From Paenibacillus peoriae (GTDB taxonomy: Bacteria > Bacillota > Bacilli > Paenibacillales > Paenibacillaceae), in assembly GCF_022531965.1 (NCBI RefSeq), contig NZ_CP092831.1, positions 5,613,001 through 5,677,000 on the forward strand: a stretch of 64,000 nt of DNA. Reading direction: 5' to 3'. The notes below the pieces were generated by a model, which did not search any database, was not told the DNA's origin, and saw only the letters and a program-made list of their open reading frames with translations. The position numbers and the translations under genes are program-made. Every line of letters begins with the position of its first letter. Position 1 is the first letter of the stretch. Shown here piece by piece: positions 17,817 to 26,326 of the stretch.

Positions 17817-18254
17817 CTAATGCACCTCATTAATTTTAATTCTAATTTCAGTTATTAATCCTTTTAAACTTAAATCAAGGAAAAATTCGTCATCGAAGTT
17901 AAAAATCTCCTTTGTTATTTGATCAGATTTATAATATAATGATGGAATATAGGTTAGTTTCATATCACTAATTATATCTTTTATCTCATCAGAACTTTCA
18001 TGAAGTGATTCAATTTTAAAAAAAATACATTTCTCCTTTTTTAAAATTTTATGATATATTTCTTTGAATATATCTATATCATTATGCGCTTCTTTCTCTG
18101 ATATTATAAAAATATAACCCGTGTAATTTTTCTCAAGTTTATTCAACTTTCCAATTTTTTTTAGAAAAAAATTGTTTGAGAGAATTTTTTTGACTAGAGC
18201 CAAATATATAAAAATGCATAAAATGGTTATAATTATTCTAATATTTTCCATCAT
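17817..18254 (-). CDS. Membrane-anchored, possibly thioredoxin-fold protein lacking CxxC
   Basis: A 145-residue protein with an N-terminal anchor (about 5-22) and a soluble domain. LTYIPSLYY looks like a thioredoxin cis-Pro loop and YTGYIFIISEKE like the first central strand, but no CxxC is present; the one Cys in the soluble part (CIFFKIE) is isolated. This resembles MauD-like proteins, which often accompany MauE, in a degenerate form. The ATG follows GGAG. It is the first gene after the precursor and lies behind a strong hairpin. Confidence 0.5.
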   Translation of the reverse strand: MMENIRIIITILCIFIYLALVKKILSNNFFLKKIGKLNKLEKNYTGYIFIISEKEAHNDIDIFKEIYHKILKKEKCIFFKIESLHESSDEIKDIISDMKLTYIPSLYYKSDQITKEIFNFDDEFFLDLSLKGLITEIRIKINEVH

Positions 18255-18276
18255 AATTTTACTCCATTTTAATTAG

Positions 18277-18315
18277 TATGATCATATCAGCTCTTGTTTA
18301 GCTGATATGATCATA
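18277..18315 (-). terminator. 15-bp perfect hairpin after the precursor gene
   Basis: TATGATCATATCAGC (18277-18291) and GCTGATATGATCATA (18301-18315) pair perfectly around a 9-nt loop, 62 bp past the precursor stop. The minus-strand sequence after it is AT-rich without a clean T-run. It may be a leaky terminator or an mRNA-stabilising stem that raises precursor over exporter expression. Confidence 0.65.
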
Positions 18316-18377
18316 TAACAGTATTATGTTATTTATAGGGGATTTATTATTTTTTAAATTTTGAAATTATCTTAATC

Positions 18378-18590
18378 TTAACACTCGTTTGAATCAGAAC
18401 TGCAGGCCTCAACTACTTTACAAACCCTAACTTCTTGAGGAAACATCTGAACGAGTTCCATTCTTCTTTTTGTTGTCTTATATGCTCCGGTTTTATCAAA
18501 AGTCGCGTTTTCGGTTCCCCAACCGCACTCTCCTTTGATTAGGTGCTGGCTATCACCACAACTTACAATTTTAGGACTAGTATATTGCAT
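18378..18590 (-). CDS. Putative lasso-type precursor peptide with long Cys-rich core
   Basis: A 70-residue peptide with AGGAGG well placed before its ATG. The N-terminus fits the lasso leader pattern YxxPx(L/I)xxxG: Tyr3, Pro6, Ile8, Gly12. In that register Gly20 is core residue 1 and Glu27 is residue 8, right for a Gly1-Glu8 ring. The Thr normally at core -2 is Ile18. The predicted core (20-70) is 51 residues, far longer than usual, with Cys22, Cys57, Cys63 and Cys70 and a basic patch KTTKRR (38-43). A C-terminal trimming at that patch is possible. It directly follows the cyclase gene. Lasso assignment is inference; the peptide itself is not recognised. Confidence 0.7.
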   Translation of the reverse strand: MQYTSPKIVSCGDSQHLIKGECGWGTENATFDKTGAYKTTKRRMELVQMFPQEVRVCKVVEACSSDSNEC

Positions 18591-18636
18591 TAATATTCCT
18601 CCTATTATTCCCTATAAATAACATAATAGTCTTATA

Positions 18637-20394
18637 CTAATTACTGAACTTATAATCATAAAGAGTTTTCCACAGTTCAATTGTTAACAAAACCCAGAAA
18701 TTGTCAGAAACTGCTTTCCCATTTCTCCATTCTGTCAGCATTTCTTGCCATTTAACTTCCGTTACTAGATCTAACTCTGTTATCATCTTTGGTTGACATA
18801 AACTTTGATATATATCACCCCAATTTTCTCTAATGCTTTTATAAGTATAGGCTAGGTGTGTTGTTTTATTTAATCTGTTGGCTATGTCTTCTGTAAGCAA
18901 GTCTCTCAATGCTCTTCTTAGAATAAATTTGTTCTGATAAAGAGAAAAAGTAAATTCTCCAGGAATCCTATAAATAAATTCAACCAACCTCCTATCTAAA
19001 AAAGGATGCATGAGATTCACTCCTGTTAGTCCTCCTATAGTTCGATCCATAAATAAATGTGCTTTTGAATTGTTCATTTGAAGATATAAATATTTCTGAT
19101 GAGAATATTTTATTTTTTTACTTTTTTCAAAACCTATTTGATTTGTTAATTTTTTCGGAAAAATTGTGTAGTCCAAAAAATTATTAAATGCAGATGTATT
19201 CGTAGCAACAGAATAATTAGTAATATAATTTAACACTCGTTTAATTTCCCCCCTTCTCAACAAGTCTCTCGTTACATACAATGAACCTGTTAGTAATTGG
19301 TCTCCTGCATAACCAGTTAATACATTTCTGCTTCCTGCTTTAGCAGCTTCATTTACCAAAATAAAAGTAAATTCAAATGTTAGAGCACTCGTATGTGGCT
19401 CATAAGAGAAAGGAATACCTCTAGGAAAGTTATTGTACATTAATTGACTATCAAATCTTTTAAAATTCCCTTTATCATTATATTTGTCAAGTAACTTACA
19501 TATAAATGAACTCTCATCACATTCTTTAAGTTCATCGAAAACAGCGCTCACAGACGATATCATCCTATTTTTGTTGTTTTTATCACTACAAATAATTTTT
19601 GAAGCTGCATAAATAGAAGTAGAATCTAATCCACCACTTAGCATAATTGTATTCTCACTGCTGGTTTGTAACCTCGATTCTACAGCTTTAAAAAAAATAC
19701 TTTTAAACTCATCTATATAATCATCTACATTTTTAAACTCCACCTCATCATTCAGATCTGATAAGTCCCAATAAAGCTTTTTCTCACTAAAATCATTATT
19801 AAACCTTATGTAGCATCCGCTAGAAACTCGATGCACTTCTACATATGGGGTAATCTCACCGTCTACAATCCCATCATATTTCACAAAATCAAAAAAGTAA
19901 TTTATGTTAATATTTTGGACGTTAAAAAATCTTTTTAACAGAAACATATCATTCGCTAAGATATAACCATCTTTACCTTTTATCCAAAAAAGAGTCTTCA
20001 CACCCAAATGGTCTCTAATAGCATATCCTATTCTTGAACCTGTATCATATATAATAAAAGAAAATTCTCCAACTAACTCCTTAACAAAGTCTATACCATT
20101 AGCTCTATACAATATGCTGATTAAATTCAAAACGGATATAGAACTTCTCAGCTGGTATTTATGAACCAAATCTATTTTATTATGCAATTCTATATCCCCT
20201 ACGATAAGTAAATCTCCGCACTTTATGAAGCTTAGTTCATCTTCTTTACTACCTGCCCATAAAAATTCACCATCTTCCCATTTAAAACTACTATGTTTAA
20301 CTTCAATGCCAAATTCCTCTTCAATCTCTTTTTTTATATCAATTTCATTATAGTCGCTCTCAGAGAAAAACATACGAGCTATGAACCATTGCAA
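18637..20394 (-). CDS. Lasso cyclase (asparagine synthetase-like C protein)
   Basis: A 585-residue class-B asparagine synthetase homologue. The N-terminal amidotransferase-like domain (about 1-200) starts MQWFIARMFF and lacks the Cys2 needed for glutaminase activity, as in lasso cyclases. The ATP-pyrophosphatase domain has the P-loop SGGLDS at 253-258. In lasso pathways this enzyme adenylates an Asp/Glu side chain and closes the isopeptide ring onto residue 1. The start is TTG at 20394, with AAAGGGTGAT about 6 nt upstream. It sits between the B2 gene (6-bp gap) and the precursor gene. Confidence 0.85.
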   Translation of the reverse strand: MQWFIARMFFSESDYNEIDIKKEIEEEFGIEVKHSSFKWEDGEFLWAGSKEDELSFIKCGDLLIVGDIELHNKIDLVHKYQLRSSISVLNLISILYRANGIDFVKELVGEFSFIIYDTGSRIGYAIRDHLGVKTLFWIKGKDGYILANDMFLLKRFFNVQNININYFFDFVKYDGIVDGEITPYVEVHRVSSGCYIRFNNDFSEKKLYWDLSDLNDEVEFKNVDDYIDEFKSIFFKAVESRLQTSSENTIMLSGGLDSTSIYAASKIICSDKNNKNRMISSVSAVFDELKECDESSFICKLLDKYNDKGNFKRFDSQLMYNNFPRGIPFSYEPHTSALTFEFTFILVNEAAKAGSRNVLTGYAGDQLLTGSLYVTRDLLRRGEIKRVLNYITNYSVATNTSAFNNFLDYTIFPKKLTNQIGFEKSKKIKYSHQKYLYLQMNNSKAHLFMDRTIGGLTGVNLMHPFLDRRLVEFIYRIPGEFTFSLYQNKFILRRALRDLLTEDIANRLNKTTHLAYTYKSIRENWGDIYQSLCQPKMITELDLVTEVKWQEMLTEWRNGKAVSDNFWVLLTIELWKTLYDYKFSN

Positions 20395-20400
20395 AGTTAA

Positions 20401-20844
20401 TCACCCTTTTCTATATTCTAAAGAGCTTAAAACTATTTTGTACTTATTTGTTTCAAATTCACTGTCTAATATATTATGATTTTTTCTTATTAACCAAGCA
20501 TGGGCCTCTAATGGGAACTTTCTTACTCCAACCACCATATCAACTTCAATCCCATATTTTTTTCTAAGTCTTCTATATCCTAGAAAAGTCTTATGTATAC
20601 AATCCGCTTTTCGAGGATACCAAGCACAAACAATATCAAGTATATCAAATTCTAAATTAATTCTGTCAATTTTATCCTTTAATTCAGCTTCTTTTAAGTT
20701 TATTTCTTTATAGAAAGAATATTTTTTTGAGTATTCAATAAAAATCTTGTTAAAACCTTTCCTACGTAGTTTCAAATCGAAAAACAAAAGTAAAAATGAG
20801 AACTGAAAAAACAAAAGTGCTTTTCTAACTTTTTTGTTACTCAG
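20401..20844 (-). CDS. Lasso leader peptidase (B2, transglutaminase-like)
   Basis: This small cysteine protease should remove the leader from the precursor. Counting from the TTG at 20814 (137 residues), the triad is Cys72 in RKADCIHKT, His105 in LEAHAWL and Asp117 in NILDSEF, exactly the B2 pattern. The frame is open further upstream, and a CTG at 20844 is well spaced from AGGAG at the end of the B1 gene. It would add SNKKVRKAL, a basic start seen in other B2 proteins. The coordinates given use the CTG; TTG is the conservative choice. Confidence 0.82.
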   Translation of the reverse strand: MSNKKVRKALLFFQFSFLLLFFDLKLRRKGFNKIFIEYSKKYSFYKEINLKEAELKDKIDRINLEFDILDIVCAWYPRKADCIHKTFLGYRRLRKKYGIEVDMVVGVRKFPLEAHAWLIRKNHNILDSEFETNKYKIVLSSLEYRKG

Positions 20845-20845
20845 T

Positions 20846-21103
20846 CTACATCACTCCTAACTCCCTTAACCTTAATAAAAAAGTGTTTAAATCGCTCTCA
20901 ACTTCTTCTGGTTTTACCTCAAATTGCGTACAAATACTCTCAATTATATCCTTTTTATCGATGTTATTAGTGATCTTTTTCCAAAATAATGAAGATATAT
21001 AGTCTAATGCATAAAACTTATTATTTATCATATCTATTAATAAAATATCCCCTTCTTCTTCATAAATAATTAAATTTTTATTTTTTATGATTGACAATAA
21101 CAT
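20846..21103 (-). CDS. PqqD-like RiPP recognition element (lasso B1)
   Basis: An ~85-residue PqqD-fold protein that binds the precursor leader and presents it to the B2 peptidase. Typical features are the GDILLIDMINNKFYALD strands, an ISSLFWKKI helix and a C-terminal LRLRELGVM helix. The start is uncertain: GGAGG at 21106-21110 is too close to the ATG at 21103 but 8 nt from a TTG at 21097. It is the first gene of the operon, 2 bp before the possible CTG start of B2. Confidence 0.82.
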   Translation of the reverse strand: MLLSIIKNKNLIIYEEEGDILLIDMINNKFYALDYISSLFWKKITNNIDKKDIIESICTQFEVKPEEVESDLNTFLLRLRELGVM

Positions 21104-21123
21104 ATCCTCCAATAAAATCTAAT

Positions 21124-21152
21124 TTTATATTAACATAGTAAACTAAATACAA
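21124..21152 (-). promoter_or_regulatory. Probable promoter of the lasso-type operon
   Basis: On the minus strand TTGTAT (21147-21152) is separated by 17 bp from TATAAA (21124-21129), just upstream of the RRE gene. The region is very AT-rich, so chance matches are likely. Confidence 0.45.
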
Positions 21153-22043
21153 AATTTTGTAAACCATAAATCCAAATTCCGTTTATTTTTGACAGCATAT
21201 GGTCACATCTATCATTCTCCTTCAATAATTTATAAGCTGAACTAAAAATGAACAAGGGTGGCAAAGAACAAAATCGCTAATTTTTCATATATTTAGTAAG
21301 AATCTATTAGAAGAAACTACACAGGTATGAAGCAAGACAAGAAGTTTTTCATCCAATTTACGCTAATTAAAAACACACTTTTGCCGTTACCGTTGTGATA
21401 AAAACCTCAACTTAAAAGAAAATATTCCTCAAACTTTAAAAAAACTAGAGGATGATGCTATGCGACTAAAAGCTGGCGCAATAATAAGGAAGGATCGAGA
21501 ATATGTCTTTTTTCGTCAGTTCTCTGCGAATGCGAATTAGTTTAACACGGTAGATTCTATAAAATGAAGCTTTTCCATTAAGTAGAGATTTCCGATGTTC
21601 AGTAATAATAACCTTGTTATTTATAAGAGATGACACTCATTCGTAACTATAATTATCGAATAATTGAGTGAAAAAGCACTAAGTAACGACAAAGTAGGTA
21701 GCCCAATTGTGTATTAATAGAAAAGGTATTACATAACTACTTTTTTGAAAAAAATAATACATCATAATCCATCAAACAGAGAAGCAGTAAAGAGAAGCCA
21801 ACGAGTATACAAGTCTTTTATACATAGTAAGCCCTTTCAGATAGCCTCAAAGACCTCTCACTGCTCATAAAAACACATCCCCATGCTTATCTCGGATTTT
21901 TAATCTGATCACTTCGGATTACCGTTTGAATGGTTGCTTACCAAATGTACGAAGTTTTTCCAGGACCATGGTTTGAGACAGTTTATATTGATTTAGAAAA
22001 ATAACGGTGATCGTGCAGAAAAATTCCACATAAGATTAGCCAC
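21153..22043. other. Gene-free AT-rich stretch right of the lasso-type island
   Basis: About 0.9 kb without a convincing gene. A 58-codon stop-to-stop frame (21367-21540) has no ribosome site. The right copy of the degenerate direct repeat lies near its end (about 21855-21960). No terminator or RNA gene was recognised. Confidence 0.5.
21855..21960 (+). repeat. Degenerate direct repeat, right copy
   Basis: It matches the left copy at 10770-10870 with words such as CACTGCTC, GCTTATC and TTTGAATGGTTGC-TTACC in the same order and strand. Read as protein, both give PFEWL-TK, hinting at remnants of one mobile-element gene. Confidence 0.5.
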
Positions 22044-22247
22044 TTATTCTACCAATTGTCCTCGCTGAATTTCCGCGTCGTTTACTATTGTGTAATCTAA
22101 TAATTGCAGTCCCTCTTCACTTACCACTTTGGGAATTACGGTTTCAGAAGTAACTGTATATTTAGCCTGTGTAAAATAGTCTGTAATCCCCACCATTAAA
22201 GCAATGCCGATAAACAGCACAATCCATTTATGATTCTTTTTCATCAT
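22044..22247 (-). CDS. Small single-span membrane protein
   Basis: A 67-residue hypothetical protein with one N-terminal membrane span (WIVLFIGIALMVGITDYF) and a short outside tail. AGAGGT precedes the ATG. It lies 9 bp after the 190-residue gene and appears to be the last member of a three-gene operon with the DUF membrane protein. Function unknown. Confidence 0.6.
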   Translation of the reverse strand: MMKKNHKWIVLFIGIALMVGITDYFTQAKYTVTSETVIPKVVSEEGLQLLDYTIVNDAEIQRGQLVE

Positions 22248-22256
22248 TTGTACCTC

Positions 22257-22823
22257 TCATTCTTCACTGCGCCCGTTCAGCCACTTGAACCAATGGAGCA
22301 GATGACTGAATCGGTATTCATGCTGCAAAGCATACGTCCATACTTCAGGCTCTTCACCGGGTTCCTTCCAGACGAGCATGGAAAAGTGACCCTCTTCCTC
22401 GCTTGCAACCGACAGCAGCGAAAGACGATCATCCCCGAATCGGTATGGAGCCGATTCCACCCAGTAATTCCGCATATCGCTGATCCAGCTGCGAAACTGC
22501 TCTGTACCTGCGATCCGCAGCACCTCATCCGGCAGGAGCAGGTGCTCGTCGATGTCCTTCCAATCCCCCGCATATCGGTACCGCGCTGCCAGCATGGGAC
22601 TGAGCGGTCGGGTTTTACCCGGGGCCAACGTAGGCATATAGGCGACGGGAACGACCGGACCGATACTCTGGATAGCATAAGACCGAGCTTCCTCCTCACT
22701 CATTCCGTAGGACATCGCCTCCGCAAGAAAATGGTTTCGTCTTACACCAAATTGATGCTGATACTGTGACATCTCATCCTGTAGCTCCAATACCATACCC
22801 TCCACTGTATCTGTTCCGATCAT
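22257..22823 (-). CDS. Hypothetical soluble protein
   Basis: The ATG at 22823 is preferred (AGAGGTG upstream); the frame is open to a TTG at 22829. The ~188-residue product is soluble, with a helical first part (LELQDEMSQYQHQFGVRRNH, then MSEEEARSYAIQSIGPVVPV) and a mixed second half rich in Trp and acidic residues. No catalytic motif is visible. It begins 13 bp after the DUF membrane gene and is probably co-transcribed with it. Function unknown. Confidence 0.65.
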   Translation of the reverse strand: MIGTDTVEGMVLELQDEMSQYQHQFGVRRNHFLAEAMSYGMSEEEARSYAIQSIGPVVPVAYMPTLAPGKTRPLSPMLAARYRYAGDWKDIDEHLLLPDEVLRIAGTEQFRSWISDMRNYWVESAPYRFGDDRLSLLSVASEEEGHFSMLVWKEPGEEPEVWTYALQHEYRFSHLLHWFKWLNGRSEE

Positions 22824-22836
22824 TCCCAAACACCTC

Positions 22837-24348
22837 TCATTCCAAAATATAGTTGTGCAATTCTCGTTGCGCTCGATACTTTGCCCAATTGAATTCAGAC
22901 CAAGCCGATTCTTCTCTCGTCATGCTCGTCAAACGGGCTTGTAAAAACTCATCCAGCGCTCCATGTTCCTTACGGCTAAAGTCAATCAGCAGCGGAATCG
23001 CGTCCGCCGATAGCTCACTCAAATATTCCTTATCTATCACCGATGTCGTGCGATACCGTTCGAGATTATTTTCAGCAATCCGTATATCAATGCCCACATA
23101 GTTCACGACGACATAGGCGACCAGAGCGAGTACAATATAATATTTCGCCAACGGCAGTTGACGGAAATGAATGCGCATTGCTGCAATAAGCAGTAGCAAG
23201 CCCAGAAAAATCATAAACGCGTGTACCAAATAGCGGGTGTACGTATAGCCGTATGCTTCTTCGTACATAACCAGCCGGGTATATCCCGAATACAGCATCA
23301 CACCCGAACAACCCACGAGTATGTACAGCAGGCCGCTGTTCATTTTTTGCACTATACCTGAGCCAAATTCAGTCCACTTCAATACACTGATCATCAGCAC
23401 AAAGTTGATACCTGTTACCATAACCAGCTCCCCGAATCCTCTTCTCGCATATTCGGCATACGAGGTTCCTTCGGGCAGAGCACCTTCCCATGCACCAAAC
23501 AAATATCCGAACTGCAACACGACGAACACAACATACACCAAATTCATGACAATCAGCACCGTAGCGGTAATTACAGGATCAAACTTGATCGCAACCGGCT
23601 CGTGGTAAGGTACTGTTGATGACTGAGTTTCTCTCTGCGTATTACGCGGAGCAGGCTGTACAAATCCCCACAAGTAACAGAAGAAACAGAAGGTGAAAAA
23701 GCAGATCCAGATCAGCCGCGGCAAACCACTCCCAAAGGTCAATGTGCCAATCCATTCGGGTATGCCAGATAACAACTTTTCGAACATCCCGTCTGCCGAA
23801 GCCAGCAGAGATATAATAATGAGTAGCAACGGCAAGGCAATAAGTAGACCGATTATCACTTTACCCAATACACGCTTACGCTCATCCTTTACATTCCGAA
23901 AGGCTGCCGTCTTAAACATTCGAAACGGAGTCACGATATGGCGAAAATTTTGATAAAACCAATGGCTTAGCGCCTGACCGATAATACCGGGTTCTGACCA
24001 GCCATGCCTTTTCTCCCCGAACAGCAGCACCATATGTACGCTAATCAGAGCAGGTATCGCCAGCGCATTTAACACATATAGGATCGGATTATTGAACAGC
24101 ACGTATGTCAATGCCAGCATGAAAATGATCACAAACAGCAAACGCCCTATCCATGATTTGAGCTGGAAACGATCTCGATTAAAGGCATACATATAGGCGT
24201 AAAACCCAATAACAAAAATTGGCATAGACACGCCCAGCCCATGTCCGAAGAACAGATATTGATGAACCAGCGCCAACACAATTGCGCCAGCAAAGGCAGA
24301 CAGAAACGACGTTTTCGGCAAAGACGTTCCATTCATCTTGTCATGCAT
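22837..24348 (-). CDS. DUF4153/DUF4173-family multi-span membrane protein
   Basis: A 503-residue protein with about twelve hydrophobic segments. The N-terminal part (SAFAGAIVLALVHQYLFFGH, GVSMPIFVIGFYAYM) and the long C-terminal cytoplasmic end (RKEHGALDEFLQARL and onward) resemble DUF4153/DUF4173 proteins. The role of the family is not established. The ATG at 24348 follows GGAGG by 8 nt. It heads a three-gene leftward operon and is divergent from the SgrR-like gene across a 147-bp gap. Confidence 0.75.
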   Translation of the reverse strand: MHDKMNGTSLPKTSFLSAFAGAIVLALVHQYLFFGHGLGVSMPIFVIGFYAYMYAFNRDRFQLKSWIGRLLFVIIFMLALTYVLFNNPILYVLNALAIPALISVHMVLLFGEKRHGWSEPGIIGQALSHWFYQNFRHIVTPFRMFKTAAFRNVKDERKRVLGKVIIGLLIALPLLLIIISLLASADGMFEKLLSGIPEWIGTLTFGSGLPRLIWICFFTFCFFCYLWGFVQPAPRNTQRETQSSTVPYHEPVAIKFDPVITATVLIVMNLVYVVFVVLQFGYLFGAWEGALPEGTSYAEYARRGFGELVMVTGINFVLMISVLKWTEFGSGIVQKMNSGLLYILVGCSGVMLYSGYTRLVMYEEAYGYTYTRYLVHAFMIFLGLLLLIAAMRIHFRQLPLAKYYIVLALVAYVVVNYVGIDIRIAENNLERYRTTSVIDKEYLSELSADAIPLLIDFSRKEHGALDEFLQARLTSMTREESAWSEFNWAKYRAQRELHNYILE

Positions 24349-24495
24349 GATAAATACCTCCGCAAATATGCTTTATAACCCTTATTGTAGATGATAAAAT
24401 AAGAAGATAAAGAGAAATTAATTCAAACAAAATTTCCTATTTTATAAAAGTGGCTACGCTTTTAATCAAATATAGGGGAAACGGAGCAACCTTGA

Positions 24496-26232
24496 ATGAA
24501 ACTCCATGCCCAATTTTTACGACTTCACTCACACGCAGCTGACGACAAGGACGAAAACCATACTATAGAGACGACGCTGGATGAGCTGGCAGCTATTTTT
24601 GACTGTACTCACCGCAACGCCTTGATGATCATTCAGAAAATGGAGCAGCATGACTGGATACAATGGACTCCCCGCCGAGGCAGAGGCCGCCGCTCCAGTC
24701 TGCGCTTCCTTATTCAGCCGGAAGACATTGCCGTGCAATCCATGATGCAAGCCATAGACCGCCATGATATCAAACGCGCGCTGGATGAGATCCGAGTTCA
24801 TTCGCGCTCCTCCACCATGCAAGAGCATTTGCAAGGCTGGCTGCTAAATTATTTTGGGCACCACGCGGAGGTGCGCAGTGATCAGCAGCAGATCGACACG
24901 CTGCGTCTGCCTATTCGCCAGCAACTTTATACGCTGGACCCGTTGTACTTGAACTGGCTTGCCGAGTCCTTCGTATCCAGCCACGTCTTTGATGGCCTGG
25001 CCCGTCGGGCGAACGAAAGCGGCGAGATTTTGCCGGGATTGGCGCACGCTTGGGAGGTGGACACCACTCGTACACAGTGGACTTTTTTCCTGCGTAAAGA
25101 AGTGCTGTTTCATAACGGAAAAATACTCACCGCTGAAGACGTCGTCTATACCTTTGAGCGACTGAGTCGGGCCCCGGGAAGGAGACTTTACCATTTTATC
25201 GTCCGGCAAATTCAGCACGTCCAGGCGTTAAGTCCGACGATGGTACGTTTCGTACTAAAGGAGCCAAACGAGCTATTTCTATCCTTCCTGTGTACCAGCC
25301 GGGCTGCGATTGTGCCGCGTGAGCTTAATCAGGTGGGTGAAGCCGCCTTTGGCATCCACCCTGTCGGTACAGGGGCATTCAAAGTCACGGAAATGAACGA
25401 GAGCCTGTGTACACTGGAGGCTTTCGCACCTTATTTTCAAGGCCGAGCTCATCTGGACCGAGTGGAAATTGTCCAACTCCCGTGGGCGACTAAGCTGGAA
25501 TCGCCGGATACGGAAGACACCGCTTCTTCTTTTCACATTATCCATAATCCCGTATCGGCGGGAGATACGGATACCGCATGGAGCCAGATTCACTCAGCGG
25601 CTTCGGTACGCAAATTTATCACATGTAATACACACAAGGATGGACCGCTGCGTAACCCAGAAATACGTGCCCGCATTGTAGCATGTCTGGATCATCGCTC
25701 CCTTCCTCCAGCAGTAAATTCATCTAACGATTCTTTTGAACCACTGGCGGCACTGCAAATTGCTACCATTCCCGAGTATAAAGCGGACGCAGACCGGGTT
25801 GCGGCTCAGCTCGAATCCTGTGGGTATACCTGTAACATCGTGGCCGCATCTATGAATGAATTCAAAAGCTCATCTATCCGTATGGAGTCAGACTTAATCA
25901 TCTTTTCTCTCTTTCGTGACCGTGATGAGCAATTACGCCTGTTTGACTTGTATCTGAATGTATCCGGACATGTTGAGCCTCATAGCCGTGTGGATATCGA
26001 AAGACTGCTGCGTGAAATTGCACGGGAGGCCGATCACACTGTTAGGGCGCAGCAATTTGAACATATCGAAACTCGGCTCATGGATGAGCACCAGCTGCAT
26101 ATTTTATATGAAAAACCCGTTCAGACGGCCTATCTCCCTTCTGTGCGCGGCGTATCTTTTAACAGTCAGGGCTGGGTGGATCTGCGTCATGTCTGGTTTC
26201 CACCTGCTGTACCTCCATCATCCAAGCCTTGA
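24496..26232 (+). CDS. SgrR-like regulator (HTH plus solute-binding domain)
   Basis: A 578-residue protein with an N-terminal winged-helix domain (about 1-110: LDELAAIFDCTHRNALMIIQ, then WTPRRGRGRRSSL). A domain of the SBP_bac_5 (oligopeptide-binding) family follows (about 160-560: EILPGLAHAWEVDTTRTQW, then NGKILTAEDVVYTFERL and GTGAFKVTEM). There is no signal peptide, so it works in the cytoplasm as a ligand-responsive transcription factor, like E. coli SgrR. No sugar efflux or uptake gene lies next to it. The divergent DUF operon is the nearest possible target. The ligand is unknown. Confidence 0.88.
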   Translation: MKLHAQFLRLHSHAADDKDENHTIETTLDELAAIFDCTHRNALMIIQKMEQHDWIQWTPRRGRGRRSSLRFLIQPEDIAVQSMMQAIDRHDIKRALDEIRVHSRSSTMQEHLQGWLLNYFGHHAEVRSDQQQIDTLRLPIRQQLYTLDPLYLNWLAESFVSSHVFDGLARRANESGEILPGLAHAWEVDTTRTQWTFFLRKEVLFHNGKILTAEDVVYTFERLSRAPGRRLYHFIVRQIQHVQALSPTMVRFVLKEPNELFLSFLCTSRAAIVPRELNQVGEAAFGIHPVGTGAFKVTEMNESLCTLEAFAPYFQGRAHLDRVEIVQLPWATKLESPDTEDTASSFHIIHNPVSAGDTDTAWSQIHSAASVRKFITCNTHKDGPLRNPEIRARIVACLDHRSLPPAVNSSNDSFEPLAALQIATIPEYKADADRVAAQLESCGYTCNIVAASMNEFKSSSIRMESDLIIFSLFRDRDEQLRLFDLYLNVSGHVEPHSRVDIERLLREIAREADHTVRAQQFEHIETRLMDEHQLHILYEKPVQTAYLPSVRGVSFNSQGWVDLRHVWFPPAVPPSSKP

Positions 26233-26268
26233 GCCAAGCGGTCCATTCAAGCGCATCGGATGACCAAA

Positions 26269-26303
26269 AAAAGGTATCCTCTTTTCACAAGAGGATACCT
26301 TTT
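26269..26303. terminator. Terminator after the SgrR-like gene
   Basis: AAAAGGTATCCTCTT (26269-26283) pairs perfectly with AAGAGGATACCTTTT (26289-26303) around a 5-nt loop. A/T-runs at the ends allow action in both directions, so it may also end the peptide transcript coming from the right. Confidence 0.85.
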
Positions 26304-26326
26304 GGGTTACGACAATCCAGACCTTT

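Noticed and set aside
11255..21112. Lanthipeptide or sactipeptide cluster
   Set aside because: There is no LanB, LanM, LanC or radical SAM gene. PqqD-like, transglutaminase-like and Asn-synthetase-like genes point to the lasso type.
21367..21540. 58-codon stop-to-stop frame upstream of the lasso operon
   Set aside because: There is no proper start or ribosome site and no recognised motif; could be a gene fragment but unsupported.
22230..22769. Long plus-strand frame opposite the 190-residue gene
   Set aside because: It is an antisense shadow: the minus-strand frame has ribosome site, operon spacing and protein-like composition.
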